In this document: positions 7,626 to 15,759 of the stretch, piece after piece
Position numbering within the stretch: the stretch's first letter is position 1
How the letters are laid out: every line of letters begins with the position of its first letter
NCBI GenBank assembly: GCA_047638695.1
Contig: JBLINY010000067.1
Span: forward strand, 1-25,042
Source of the DNA: JAHECQ01 sp047638695
GTDB lineage: Bacteria > Actinomycetota > Acidimicrobiia > Acidimicrobiales > SZUA-35
DNA length: 25,042 nucleotides
Direction of reading: 5' to 3'
Program-made: the position numbers and the translations under genes
Notes under the pieces: generated by a model
The model's database searches: none
Told to the model about the DNA's origin: nothing
The model's input: only the letters and a program-made list of their open reading frames with translations

Positions 7626-8705
7626 ATGGATCAACTCACCCACGACGTGGTTCGCAAGGCGCCAAAGGTGCTGTTGCACGATCACCTCGATGGCAGCATG
7701 CGTTCGAATTCGGTGATCGAATTGGCCGCCGAACAAGGCTACACCGGGCTGCCAACCACCGATCCCGACGACCTCGCCCGTTGGTTCACACGCGGCGCCG
7801 ACCGTCGGAACCTGGAGCTCTACCTCGAGACGTTCGCCCACACGGTCGCCGTCACCCAGACACGCGACGGACTGATGCGCGCCGCTGCCGAATCGGCCGA
7901 GGACATGGCCGACGACGGCATCGTGTACGCCGAGGTCCGCTTTGCTCCCGAGCTCCACACCGACGCCGGGCTCAGTCTCGACGAGGTGGTCGAAGCCGTC
8001 CTCGAGGGTTTCCGAATCGGCTCTTCGGGCCGAAACATCACGATTGGTGTGTTGTGCACGGCCATGCGAACGGCTGCCCGTTCGCTCGAGATTATTGACT
8101 TGGCGCTACGCCATCGCGATGACGGCGTCGTTGGCTTCGATATCGCCGGCGCCGAAGCCGGCTTTCCTCCCAGCCGACATCTCGATGCCTTCCAATTGGC
8201 GATGCGAGAGAACTTCCACATCACTATTCACGCCGGTGAGGCCTTCGGCCTTCCTTCCATCGCCGAGGCGCTGCACTACTGCGGAGCCGAGCGCCTCGGT
8301 CATGGCGTTCGCATCGTCGACGACATCACGCTCGACAACGATGGCAAGGCCACCCTCGGTCGTTTGGCGGCCTATGTGCGCGACCGTCGGGTGCCTCTCG
8401 AGATGTGCCCAACCTCAAACGTGAACACGGGCGCGGCGGCGTCGATCGAGGAGCATCCGATCGGCCTCCTGAAACGGCTCCGATTTCGGGTAACGGTAAA
8501 CACCGACAATCGATTGATGAGCGACGTTTCGCTCTCAGATGAATTTCTGAAGCTCAACCAAGCCTTCGGGTACGACCTCGACGACATGGAGTGGCTCACG
8601 CTGAATGCCATGAAGAGCACCTTCTGGCCATTTGAGCAGCGGCTCCGCATCATCAACGAGATCATCAAGCCCGGTTACGCCACACTCCGAGCCTCCGAGC
8701 TTTGA
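7626..8705 (+). CDS. add: Adenosine deaminase
   Basis: The 359-residue enzyme converts adenosine and deoxyadenosine to inosine forms (purine salvage). Metal and catalytic motifs are present: HDHLDGS near residue 18 (the HxH metal site), TIHAGE (His metal ligand and catalytic Glu), ERLGHGVRI, CPTSNVNTG, and TVNTDN in place of the more common TDDP-type ending. The ATG at 7626 follows TACCCT by 5 nt, so it may be leaderless; the in-frame upstream TTG at 7587 would overlap the divergent HAD gene. Its stop overlaps the TTG start of the ABC ATPase (TTGA), so all three genes to 11091 are probably co-transcribed. Confidence 0.95.
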   Translation: MDQLTHDVVRKAPKVLLHDHLDGSMRSNSVIELAAEQGYTGLPTTDPDDLARWFTRGADRRNLELYLETFAHTVAVTQTRDGLMRAAAESAEDMADDGIVYAEVRFAPELHTDAGLSLDEVVEAVLEGFRIGSSGRNITIGVLCTAMRTAARSLEIIDLALRHRDDGVVGFDIAGAEAGFPPSRHLDAFQLAMRENFHITIHAGEAFGLPSIAEALHYCGAERLGHGVRIVDDITLDNDGKATLGRLAAYVRDRRVPLEMCPTSNVNTGAAASIEEHPIGLLKRLRFRVTVNTDNRLMSDVSLSDEFLKLNQAFGYDLDDMEWLTLNAMKSTFWPFEQRLRIINEIIKPGYATLRASEL

Positions 8706-9508
8706 CCGATCCCGAATCGGATCTCGAACCAGCGGCCAGCGATACAGCCGCTGCCGTCGAGCTACGGGGCCTCGTGCGCACCTTCGGTGACAAACGTGCG
8801 GTGGACGGTCTCGACCTCCGTGTTCCTCGCGGCACGTTCTTTGGACTGGTCGGCCCAAACGGGGCCGGCAAGTCAACAACGCTCAAGATCGCAACCGGAC
8901 TGCTGCGTCCAGACAGCGGACAGGCGATCGTGAACGGCGTCGATGTTTGGAGCGATCCTCGAAGGGTGAAGGCCACGATCGGCGTCGTGCCGGAAGACCT
9001 CCGCTTGTTCGAGCGGCTGACCGGCCGCGAGTCGCTTGAATACGTCGGTCTGCTGCGAGGGCTCGAGCGAGCTGAGGCCATACGCCGATCGGACGAGCTG
9101 TTGAGTTTGCTCGGGCTGGACGAGGCAGCCGGCCGACTGGTGCTCGACTATTCCTCGGGCATGCGCAAGAAGATTGCGTTGGGTGCGGCCATCTTGCACC
9201 GGCCCAACGTGCTCTTTCTGGATGAACCGTTCGAATCGGTCGACCCCTTGTCGGTCCGGCTGCTGCGAGCCCTGCTGGAACGCATGGTCGCCGGAGGCGC
9301 CACCGTCGTCTTCTCGAGCCATGTAATGGAGGTGGTCGAACGGCTCTGCGACCACGTTGCCGTCATCCACGCTGGACGGGTCGTCGCCGGCGGACCAATG
9401 AAAGCGCTCATCGGCGATGGCAGGCTCGAGGACGTCTTCGTCGACGCAGTCGGCGGAGATCAAGCCCTGGTCGAGCAAGCACTCGACAACGCCGACTGGC
9501 TCATATGA
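8702..9508 (+). CDS. ABC transporter ATP-binding protein
   Basis: The 268-residue nucleotide-binding subunit shows Walker A GPNGAGKST (about residue 57), a Q-loop-region VPEDLRLFERLTGRE, signature YSSGMRKKIALGAA, Walker B NVLFLDEPF and the switch SSHVMEVVERLCD. This is the ABC-2/CcmA-like class that pairs with a separate membrane protein, usually an exporter. The start is a TTG that overlaps the adenosine deaminase stop by 4 bases, and its own stop overlaps the permease ATG by 4 bases. Substrate unknown. Confidence 0.93.
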   Translation: MTDPESDLEPAASDTAAAVELRGLVRTFGDKRAVDGLDLRVPRGTFFGLVGPNGAGKSTTLKIATGLLRPDSGQAIVNGVDVWSDPRRVKATIGVVPEDLRLFERLTGRESLEYVGLLRGLERAEAIRRSDELLSLLGLDEAAGRLVLDYSSGMRKKIALGAAILHRPNVLFLDEPFESVDPLSVRLLRALLERMVAGGATVVFSSHVMEVVERLCDHVAVIHAGRVVAGGPMKALIGDGRLEDVFVDAVGGDQALVEQALDNADWLI

Positions 9509-11091
9509 ACCGCTCGGTCGATGCTGTCAGGATCTTCGTCAGCCTGAAGGCCCGACTGCTTCGCAATTCACTTCGGGGTTCGGGCGGCTTTGGTCTCGTG
9601 GTGTTCACCTTTGTGGCTATGACAGCCAGCGTGGTGGCAACGCTCACCGTGTGGCAAGCAACACCCGACGACCGAGCCATCGCTGGTCCAGCCATTGGCG
9701 GCATGCTTGTTCTCGCCTGGACCTTCGCTCCGGTTCTCTTCGGTGCCAGCGATGAGACTATCGACACCACTCGATTGGCCATGTTCCCACTGCCTGCCAG
9801 GCAGTTGACCATCGGACTCGCCGCCGCCGGCTTAGTCGGCCCCGGACCCATCGCGGCTGCAATCCCGCTGCTGGGCATGGCTCTTCTGGCTCCGTCACCG
9901 CTGGCCATCGCGCTCAGCGCGATGGCGGCGATCGCAACGGTCCTCACCGCCACCAGCACCTCGCGCTGGTTGCTCACTGCGCTGGGGGCAAAGCTCCGCC
10001 AGCGACGCTCCCGTGACCTGGCAACCCTGCTCGCCGGACTTGGCGCCGGCCTTTTTGGCCTCACATTGCAATATCTGTCGCGAGTCGGCGACGGCATCGG
10101 TCGGGACGAGCTGTCTGCCGTCGGATCGGTACTGCGCTATACGCCGTTCGGCTGGAGTGGCGATGCAATAGGGCGAGCGGCAACCGGAGCGCTGCTCATT
10201 CCCGCGGTCGAGATCATCGCCACCGCTGGCTTCGTGGCCGTCGTGCTGTTCCGGTGGAACACCACGCTGGAGCGTGCGCTCACCGAGGTAGACGAGGGAG
10301 GTACCAGCGACCAGCTCGGGGGCAGCCTCCTCACCCGCGCCGGTCTCCTCGGCACCGTCGACCTGAGGCTCGCCGCCGTCGCGGCCAAGGAACGGCGCTA
10401 CCTCTTCCGCCATCCCCGCTACCGAGTTCAGGTTTTGAGCCAGGGCACCGTCCTGCTCATTGGCGGCGCACCTTTCATCGGTGCTGTCGCGGCCCGGGAC
10501 CCCGCTGCTGTGTTGCTTGGATGCATCCCGGCGCTGACGGCCGGCATCACCGGATCGAACCTGCTTGGTAGCGATGGTCGAGCCCTTTGGGCCGAAGCCT
10601 TGGCCCTCCCATCGCTGCGATCCATCTTGCGCGGACGGTCACTCGCGTTCGTCGCCATCGGGCTCGGTGCCGCAACAGTCCTGACACTCGGAGTTGCGAT
10701 CTGGACCGGCGGCTGGCGTTTTGTCCCGGTGGCCCTTGGCGCCGCGACCGGAATGGCCTTTGCCGGAGCAGGTGTCGGCGCCTACACCTCGACCCTGGCT
10801 CCCACGCTCCTTCCCGATGACAACAACCCGAATCCTTTTGCGTCAAGAGCCCCGGGCGGCGGCTGCCTGAACGGCCTGGCAACGGGTGTCGGGGTCGGCG
10901 TCGGCCTCGTTGTCGCAGCACCACTTCTCACCGGACTGGCGCTCGCCAACGGCCGTCTGTGGCCGGGGATCCTCACCGCGCTTCTCGCACCCCCGTACGG
11001 CGTCGCCGTTTGGCTCTTCACCACCCGTGCAGCGGCCCGACGTGCCGACCGACGGACACCGGAACTTCTCCTAACGCTCTCCTCCCACTGA
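9505..11091 (+). CDS. ABC-2-type membrane permease subunit
   Basis: The 528-residue, strongly hydrophobic protein has about ten or more predicted membrane stretches (e.g. GLVVFTFVAMTASVVATL near residue 30 and further segments through residue 510). The ATGA overlap with the ATPase gene identifies it as that transporter's membrane half. The central cytosolic region (about 240-300) contains the charged KERRYLFRHPRYRVQ. Length fits large actinobacterial ABC permeases of unknown substrate. It ends 74 bp before the convergent yqgE-like gene. Confidence 0.85.
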   Translation: MNRSVDAVRIFVSLKARLLRNSLRGSGGFGLVVFTFVAMTASVVATLTVWQATPDDRAIAGPAIGGMLVLAWTFAPVLFGASDETIDTTRLAMFPLPARQLTIGLAAAGLVGPGPIAAAIPLLGMALLAPSPLAIALSAMAAIATVLTATSTSRWLLTALGAKLRQRRSRDLATLLAGLGAGLFGLTLQYLSRVGDGIGRDELSAVGSVLRYTPFGWSGDAIGRAATGALLIPAVEIIATAGFVAVVLFRWNTTLERALTEVDEGGTSDQLGGSLLTRAGLLGTVDLRLAAVAAKERRYLFRHPRYRVQVLSQGTVLLIGGAPFIGAVAARDPAAVLLGCIPALTAGITGSNLLGSDGRALWAEALALPSLRSILRGRSLAFVAIGLGAATVLTLGVAIWTGGWRFVPVALGAATGMAFAGAGVGAYTSTLAPTLLPDDNNPNPFASRAPGGGCLNGLATGVGVGVGLVVAAPLLTGLALANGRLWPGILTALLAPPYGVAVWLFTTRAAARRADRRTPELLLTLSSH

Positions 11092-11111
11092 GCCTTCCCC
11101 CAGCCCCTTGC

Positions 11112-11138
11112 CGCTGAGCGCTCGCACGGCACTCAGCG
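11112..11138. terminator. Possible bidirectional terminator hairpin
   Basis: CGCTGAG (11112-11118) and CTCAGCG (11132-11138) form a 7-bp stem with a 13-nt loop between two convergent genes (permease end 11091, YqgE end 11165). There is no T-run, so intrinsic termination is uncertain. Confidence 0.3.
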
Positions 11139-11164
11139 TCGATACGAGGTGCGGACACGATGAG

Positions 11165-11704
11165 CTAGTTCAAGCTCGCGTCGGTCGGGAAGTGGGCGTA
11201 CCACTGCAGCTCGCCGCCGCTTCGTCGCAGTACGCGGGTCCAAAGCTGGTCAGGATCGGTGCAGAACACGTCGTCGAGGGTGGCATCGGCGAGCCACCAG
11301 GCCTTGCTGGCCAATTCGCCCTCGAGCTGTCCGCCGCTCCATCCCGCATAACCGGCGAACAGGCGAACTTCTTCAATACCCGCACCCCGCGCCAGCTCGA
11401 CCTGTTCATCGAGATCGACGGTGTGCAGACCTAGAGGTAGCGAACCAGCCGTCGCAGAGCGGCCGAGGGCGATCAGCCCATTCCGCTCGACCGGGCCTCC
11501 AGCAAAGATGAAGCTCGGAGTGGAGGCGACCTCGGCCCAACGAGGAAAGGGGTCTTCAACACTGAGGCCGGATGGACGGTTGAGCACGATGCCGAACGCA
11601 CCGGCCTCGTTGTGCTCGAGCAACAACGAGATCGTGCCATCGAAGTTGGGATCATAGAGGTCAGGGCGTGACACCAACAGCCGGCCCTCGAGAGAGGAGC
11701 TCAC
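11165..11704 (-). CDS. YqgE/AlgH family protein (DUF179)
   Basis: The 179-residue protein matches the UPF0301 family: LEGRLLVSRPDLYDPNF at the start, LLEHNEAGAFGIVLNRPSG, FAGGPVERNGLIALGR, VRLFAGYAGWSGGQLEGEL and a C-terminal WTRVLRR. The biochemical role of the family is unsettled; AlgH is tied to alginate regulation in Pseudomonas. I choose the GTG at 11704, 7 nt after TAACGT (minus strand, 11717-11712), which looks like a leaderless promoter. A TTG at 11737 would add 11 poorly matching residues. Confidence 0.9.
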   Translation of the reverse strand: MSSSLEGRLLVSRPDLYDPNFDGTISLLLEHNEAGAFGIVLNRPSGLSVEDPFPRWAEVASTPSFIFAGGPVERNGLIALGRSATAGSLPLGLHTVDLDEQVELARGAGIEEVRLFAGYAGWSGGQLEGELASKAWWLADATLDDVFCTDPDQLWTRVLRRSGGELQWYAHFPTDASLN

Positions 11705-11815
11705 CCCCCTAACGTTAGCGGCAGCGCACTCCGGCAACGTGATGAAGCCGCTAGCTGAGCACCCCGCGTCTCGAGCAGGTGATGCGAGAGAGTGTCGCGA
11801 TCAGGTAACGCGTGC

Positions 11816-11827
11816 GACAATGGGGAC
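11816..11827 (+). promoter_or_regulatory. Candidate promoter -10 of the acyl-CoA mutase gene
   Basis: GACAAT at 11816-11821 ends 6 nt before the ATG at 11828, the same geometry as the methionine aminopeptidase promoter. GTGTCG at 11792-11797 is a weak -35 candidate with 18-nt spacing. The GGGGAC between could instead act as a ribosome binding site. Confidence 0.4.
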
Positions 11828-13456
11828 ATGAATGCACGCCAGGAATGGGAAGAACAGTTCAACGCCTCTCCACTTCGGGAGGGCTCGTTCGAAACTATGT
11901 CCGGTGTCCCGGTCGATGCCGTCTACGGACCTGACGATGGCGAGTTCCCTGGTCAGTATCCGTATACCCGTGGCATTCACGCGTCGATGTACCGGTCGCG
12001 CATGTGGACCATGCGCATGTTCGCCGGTTTCGGCACAGCCGAAGACACCAACGGCCGTTTCAAACAGATCTTGGCCAACGGCGGCGACGGCCTCTCGACC
12101 GCGTTCGACTTGCCGACCCTTATGGGCCGAGACTCCGACGACCCGTTCTCGCTCGGTGAAGTTGGCAAAGCCGGCGTAGCCGTCGACACCCTGACCGACA
12201 TGGAAGACCTCTTCGCCGACATTGACCTGGGCGCGGTGTCGACGTCAATGACCATCAACTCTCCGGCACCAATCCTGCTGGCCATGTACGTCGCAGTGGC
12301 AGAGCAGGCGGGCACCGCACGCGCCGGTCTCGCCGGCACAATTCAGAACGACATTCTGAAGGAGTACCAGGCTCAGAAGGAGTACATCTTTCCTCCGCGT
12401 CCGTCGATGCGATTGATCTCCGACATGGTCAAGTACTGCGGAGCCGAGATGCCGCGGTGGAACCCCATCTCGATCTCCGGCTATCACATTCGTGAGGCTG
12501 GCTCGACGGCGGCAGAAGAGCTGGCCTTCACCCTTGGCAATGGCTTTGCCTACGTCGAAGCGGCCGTGGCCGCCGGTCTCGACGTCGATGAGTTTGCTCC
12601 CCGTCTGTCGTTCTTCTTCAACAGCCACATCGACTTCTTCGAAGAAATCGGCAAACTTCGGGCCGCTCGCCGCATCTGGGCCCGATGGATGAAGGATGTC
12701 TACGGTGCGACCTCAGAACGCTCGTTGAAGATGCGTTTCCATACCCAAACCGCCGGTGTGTCGCTATCGGCTCAGCAGCCCGAGATCAATATCGCCCGCG
12801 TCGCCATCCAAGCTCTGGCCGGTGCACTCGGGGGAACCCAAAGTCTCCATACCGATAGCTACGACGAAGCGTTGGCTCTACCTACCGAGAAGGCAGCCCG
12901 CATCGCCCTTCGCACCCAGCAGATCGTGGCCCACGAAACAGGCGTCGCCGACGTCGCCGATCCCCTCGGCGGCAGCTACTTCGTCGAAGCCATGACCGAC
13001 GAGATGGAGCGACAGGCCGAGGAAATCTTCGAAAAGGTGAAGGAGATGGGCGACGGCTCGATGCTCGAAGGCACCTACCGAGGTATCGAGGACGGCTGGT
13101 TCCAGGGGCGCATTGCCGATTCGGCGTATGCATTCGAACGCAAGATCAACGACGGCTCTCGCACCATGGTCGGAGTCAACGACTTCACCGACGGCGATGA
13201 GGGCGGGAAGAACATTCTCTACATCGGGCCCGAGGTCGAAGAACGCCAGCTCAAGCGCTTGGCCAATGCCAGGTACGACCGCAACGACGCAGCCGTCACC
13301 GACTCACTGGCGGCCATCACCAAGGCTGCCGCCGACCCAACGATCAACACCATGGGTCCGATTCTCGAAGCTGTTCGGGCCTATGCCTCGGTCGGCGAAA
13401 TCATCGGAGCGCTCGAAGTCGAGTTCGGACGCTGGGAAGAACAAGCATCGATCTAG
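11828..13456 (+). CDS. B12-dependent acyl-CoA mutase large subunit, isobutyryl-CoA-mutase-like
   Basis: The 542-residue protein is a methylmalonyl-CoA mutase-family catalytic barrel: YPYTRGIHASMYRSRMWTM, GLSTAFDLPTLMG, GTIQNDILKEY, SGYHIREAG, MRFHTQTAGVSLSAQQPE, LPTEKAARIALRTQQI. It lacks a B12-binding domain, which is supplied by the separate protein at 13530-13937. Two substrate-pocket positions, by recalled alignment, are Phe65 (Tyr89 in methylmalonyl-CoA mutase) and Gln183 (Arg207), the Phe/Gln pair of isobutyryl-CoA mutase rather than Tyr/Arg. It therefore probably interconverts isobutyryl- and n-butyryl-CoA or a similar monocarboxylic acyl-CoA. The ATG at 11828 follows GACAAT by 6 nt; an in-frame start at 11792 is less likely. 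Confidence 0.93.
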   Translation: MNARQEWEEQFNASPLREGSFETMSGVPVDAVYGPDDGEFPGQYPYTRGIHASMYRSRMWTMRMFAGFGTAEDTNGRFKQILANGGDGLSTAFDLPTLMGRDSDDPFSLGEVGKAGVAVDTLTDMEDLFADIDLGAVSTSMTINSPAPILLAMYVAVAEQAGTARAGLAGTIQNDILKEYQAQKEYIFPPRPSMRLISDMVKYCGAEMPRWNPISISGYHIREAGSTAAEELAFTLGNGFAYVEAAVAAGLDVDEFAPRLSFFFNSHIDFFEEIGKLRAARRIWARWMKDVYGATSERSLKMRFHTQTAGVSLSAQQPEINIARVAIQALAGALGGTQSLHTDSYDEALALPTEKAARIALRTQQIVAHETGVADVADPLGGSYFVEAMTDEMERQAEEIFEKVKEMGDGSMLEGTYRGIEDGWFQGRIADSAYAFERKINDGSRTMVGVNDFTDGDEGGKNILYIGPEVEERQLKRLANARYDRNDAAVTDSLAAITKAAADPTINTMGPILEAVRAYASVGEIIGALEVEFGRWEEQASI

Positions 13457-13508
13457 TGCCATCGCTGGCTTGGCGTCGGCTGGTGCCTTAGACGGAACCA
13501 GCGGCGCC

Positions 13509-13536
13509 GATGTTTCTAGGCTGATGTTTCTAGGCT
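13509..13536. repeat. Perfect 14-bp tandem duplication at the mutase 3' junction
   Basis: GATGTTTCTAGGCT occurs twice in a row (13509-13522 and 13523-13536). It spans the stop of the B12-binding gene (TAG, 13532-13530). Just before it, GGTGCC (13482-13487) can pair with GGCGCC (13503-13508), a possible terminator stem between the two convergent genes. Confidence 0.9.
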
Positions 13537-13937
13537 GATGCTGACGCTGCGGCTCTAACGGCGGCCGCGACCTCTTCCGCCGATGCACCGGGGTGCATAA
13601 TTTCGGCAACGCCTGCATCAAGTAGCCGTTGAATGTCTTGCTCGGGGATGATGCCGCCCACAACGACCGGGATCGGCGCACCCTGCTCGGCCAAGAGGTC
13701 GACGACCCGCGGGGCCAAGACCATATGGGCCCCCGACAGCATTGACAGACCGATGACATCGACGTCTTCGTCGATGGCTGTCGCCGTTACCATCTCGGGT
13801 GTCTGGCGGAGGCCGGTGTAGACAACCTCCATCCCGGCATCTCGCAGGATGCGGGCCACGATCTTCACACCTCTGTCGTGGCCGTCGAGGCCGACCTTGG
13901 CCACAAGGACACGGAGCGTTTCACCAGTCGATTCCAC
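13530..13937 (-). CDS. Cobalamin-binding small subunit of acyl-CoA mutase
   Basis: The 135-residue protein is a B12-binding domain: LRVLVAKVGLDGHDRG with the DxHxxG motif (lower axial His at residue 20), VVYTGLRQTPE, GLSMLSGAH (the SxL motif) and VVVGGIIPEQD with the paired glycines. Length and motifs match small subunits of isobutyryl-CoA mutase. It should partner the large subunit at 11828-13456, although the two genes face each other rather than forming an operon. I start at the GTG at 13937 because the frame upstream, which is open to 14066, has no family similarity and would overlap the divergent methionine aminopeptidase gene. Confidence 0.9.
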   Translation of the reverse strand: MESTGETLRVLVAKVGLDGHDRGVKIVARILRDAGMEVVYTGLRQTPEMVTATAIDEDVDVIGLSMLSGAHMVLAPRVVDLLAEQGAPIPVVVGGIIPEQDIQRLLDAGVAEIMHPGASAEEVAAAVRAAASASA

Positions 13938-13963
13938 AGTGCAGAGCGTACCTGGGTTGCCAC

Positions 13964-13991
13964 GTGACACATAGACGGGAGCCCGTACACT
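13964..13991 (+). promoter_or_regulatory. Leaderless promoter of methionine aminopeptidase
   Basis: GTGACA (13964-13969), a 16-nt spacer and TACACT (13986-13991) resemble a SigA-type -35/-10 pair. Only 6 nt separate the -10 from the ATG at 13998, so the transcript probably begins at or within a base or two of the start codon. Confidence 0.5.
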
Positions 13992-13997
13992 AAGGAC

Positions 13998-14969
13998 ATG
14001 CGAGTCGTGCCCAAAGCAAACGATATCTGCTGGTGTGGCAGCGGCCGGAAGTTCAAACGGTGCCACAAGGATTCCACCGATGCCGTTCGGGCCGGCCGGG
14101 TGTCCCCACTTCGACCGGTGCCCGACACGATTGCCAAACCAATGTGGGCAGAGGGCGGCCTTCTCGAAAAGTGGGACGAGCCTCGGGTGAAATCTCCCGA
14201 TGTCATCGAGCGAATGCGGCTAACGGGCCTTGAAGCCGCTGACACCCTGGCCTATCTCGGCACGCTGATTGCTCCCGGCGTCACGACCGAAGAGATCGAC
14301 ATTGCCTGCCACGAGCGTGCCCTCTCGGTAGGTGCCTACCCGAGCCCGCTCGAATATCCGGGCGGAGCCAACGCCTTCCCGAAGTCGGTTTGCACCTCGG
14401 TAAATGAAGTGATTTGCCACGGCATCCCCGACGACCGGGAACTGCGCGATGGCGACATCATCAACTGCGATGTGACCCTGTACAAGCGAGGAGTCCACGG
14501 CGACACGAATGCGACGTTCTTCGTCGGAGCTGTGGATGAGCTATCGCGCCGGCTGGTGACGGTCACCCGCGACTGCACGATGAAGGGCATCGAAGCGGCG
14601 CAACCGGGAGGCAAGATCAACGACATCGGACGGGCCATCCAGACGCATGCCGAAGAAAACAACTTTGGTGTCGTTCGCGACTTCGTCGGCCATGGCATCG
14701 GCGAGCAGTTCCACACCGACTTGCAGGTGTGTCACTACTACCACCCCAAGCTGGATGATCCCATCGAGCCCGGCATGACCTTTACCATCGAGCCAATGAT
14801 CACCGCCGGTTCGTGGCGGGCCCAGATGTGGCCTGACGGCTGGACGGCCAGCACCACCGATCGCAGTCGCACAGCGCAGTTCGAACACACCATTCTCATC
14901 ACTGACGATGGCCCCGAAATCCTCACGACCCCCACCGACACCTCCCTCCACCCCTTCTGGGCCCTCTAA
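13998..14969 (+). CDS. map: Type I methionine aminopeptidase with N-terminal SEC-C zinc motif
   Basis: The 323-residue enzyme removes the initiator methionine from new proteins. Residues 11-23 read CWCGSGRKFKRCH, a SEC-C zinc motif thought to guide such enzymes to the ribosome. The pita-bread catalytic domain has metal ligands in INCDVTLY, GDTNATFFVG, FVGHGIGEQFHTD, FTIEPMI and AQFEHTILIT. The long form with SEC-C is common in actinobacteria. The ATG at 13998 follows TACACT by 6 nt. Its stop overlaps that of the convergent TauE/SafE gene. Confidence 0.95.
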   Translation: MRVVPKANDICWCGSGRKFKRCHKDSTDAVRAGRVSPLRPVPDTIAKPMWAEGGLLEKWDEPRVKSPDVIERMRLTGLEAADTLAYLGTLIAPGVTTEEIDIACHERALSVGAYPSPLEYPGGANAFPKSVCTSVNEVICHGIPDDRELRDGDIINCDVTLYKRGVHGDTNATFFVGAVDELSRRLVTVTRDCTMKGIEAAQPGGKINDIGRAIQTHAEENNFGVVRDFVGHGIGEQFHTDLQVCHYYHPKLDDPIEPGMTFTIEPMITAGSWRAQMWPDGWTASTTDRSRTAQFEHTILITDDGPEILTTPTDTSLHPFWAL

Positions 14970-15709
14970 TAAACTCCAATCATGCGGCCGGCCAGGGCCA
15001 ACACCGATACAACCAGCACAGGCTTGATGAGCTTCTCGCCCCCGGTCACGGCCAGCTGCGAGCCGCCGTAGCCACCGATGGCCATGCCAGCCGAGAGCAC
15101 AGCGGCTGGGCCCCAGCGGACCTGGCCCTGGGCTACAAAAATGGCAACTGCAACAACGGAAACGCCAAGGATCACAAACGTCTTTATGGCGTTGGCCTTT
15201 ACCAGGTCGAACCCGGCCCGGCTGAGGACGAGCAGCAGAATAAGTCCAACACCGGCTTGGATGGCACCGGCGTAGATCCCCACACCGAAGAACACCACAG
15301 CGGTCACCCACATGGGCCACGGTTCGTCATTCGATTTGGTCTTGGGCTTCCAGATCGAGAGGGCCAGCAAGGGAATCATCAAGAAGCCGAAGATGCGTTC
15401 GAATAGTTTGTCGTCGATTTGGGAGACGACCGCCGCACCGACGAGTCCGCCCACCAACGTTGGCACGAGCACCTGAAGGGTCTCGGCCTTGCTGCCGATG
15501 CCCCGCTTGGCGTAGCCATAACCGGAGCTGGCGTTTTGGATCAGCACGGCCACTCGGTTCGTGCCGTTGGCGAGCAGACCCTCGACCCCGCCGAGTGAGA
15601 GAAGGGGAACGGTGAGCAGCGACCCCCCGCCGGCCATCGAATTGATCAAGCCGGCAAAGACGCCGCCAGCAAAGATGAGCACGGCGTCCAAACCATCCAT
15701 TCCGAACAT
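14966..15709 (-). CDS. TauE/SafE family membrane transporter
   Basis: The 247-residue protein has about seven to eight hydrophobic segments and the duplicated TauE/SafE pattern: AVLIFAGGVFAGLINSMAGGGSLLTVPLL at the start (GxxN-xMAGGG), LVPTLVGGLVGAAV, then GIYAGAIQAGVGLILLL in the second half. The family exports sulfite, sulfoacetate or related organosulfur anions; the cargo here is unknown. The start at 15709 lies 8 nt after TAACGT, the same hexamer seen before the yqgE-like gene. It diverges from the next gene with a 50-bp spacer. Confidence 0.9.
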   Translation of the reverse strand: MFGMDGLDAVLIFAGGVFAGLINSMAGGGSLLTVPLLSLGGVEGLLANGTNRVAVLIQNASSGYGYAKRGIGSKAETLQVLVPTLVGGLVGAAVVSQIDDKLFERIFGFLMIPLLALSIWKPKTKSNDEPWPMWVTAVVFFGVGIYAGAIQAGVGLILLLVLSRAGFDLVKANAIKTFVILGVSVVAVAIFVAQGQVRWGPAAVLSAGMAIGGYGGSQLAVTGGEKLIKPVLVVSVLALAGRMIGVY

Positions 15710-15717
15710 TCGCGAGG

Positions 15718-15723
15718 ACGTTA
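15718..15723 (-). promoter_or_regulatory. Possible -10 of the TauE/SafE gene
   Basis: TAACGT on the minus strand, 8 nt before the ATG at 15709; an identical TAACGT (11717-11712, minus) precedes the yqgE-like gene by 7 nt. No -35 is evident. Confidence 0.3.
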
Positions 15724-15759
15724 CCCCCGCCGGGCCTCTCCTGGCGCGACACTGGCAGG

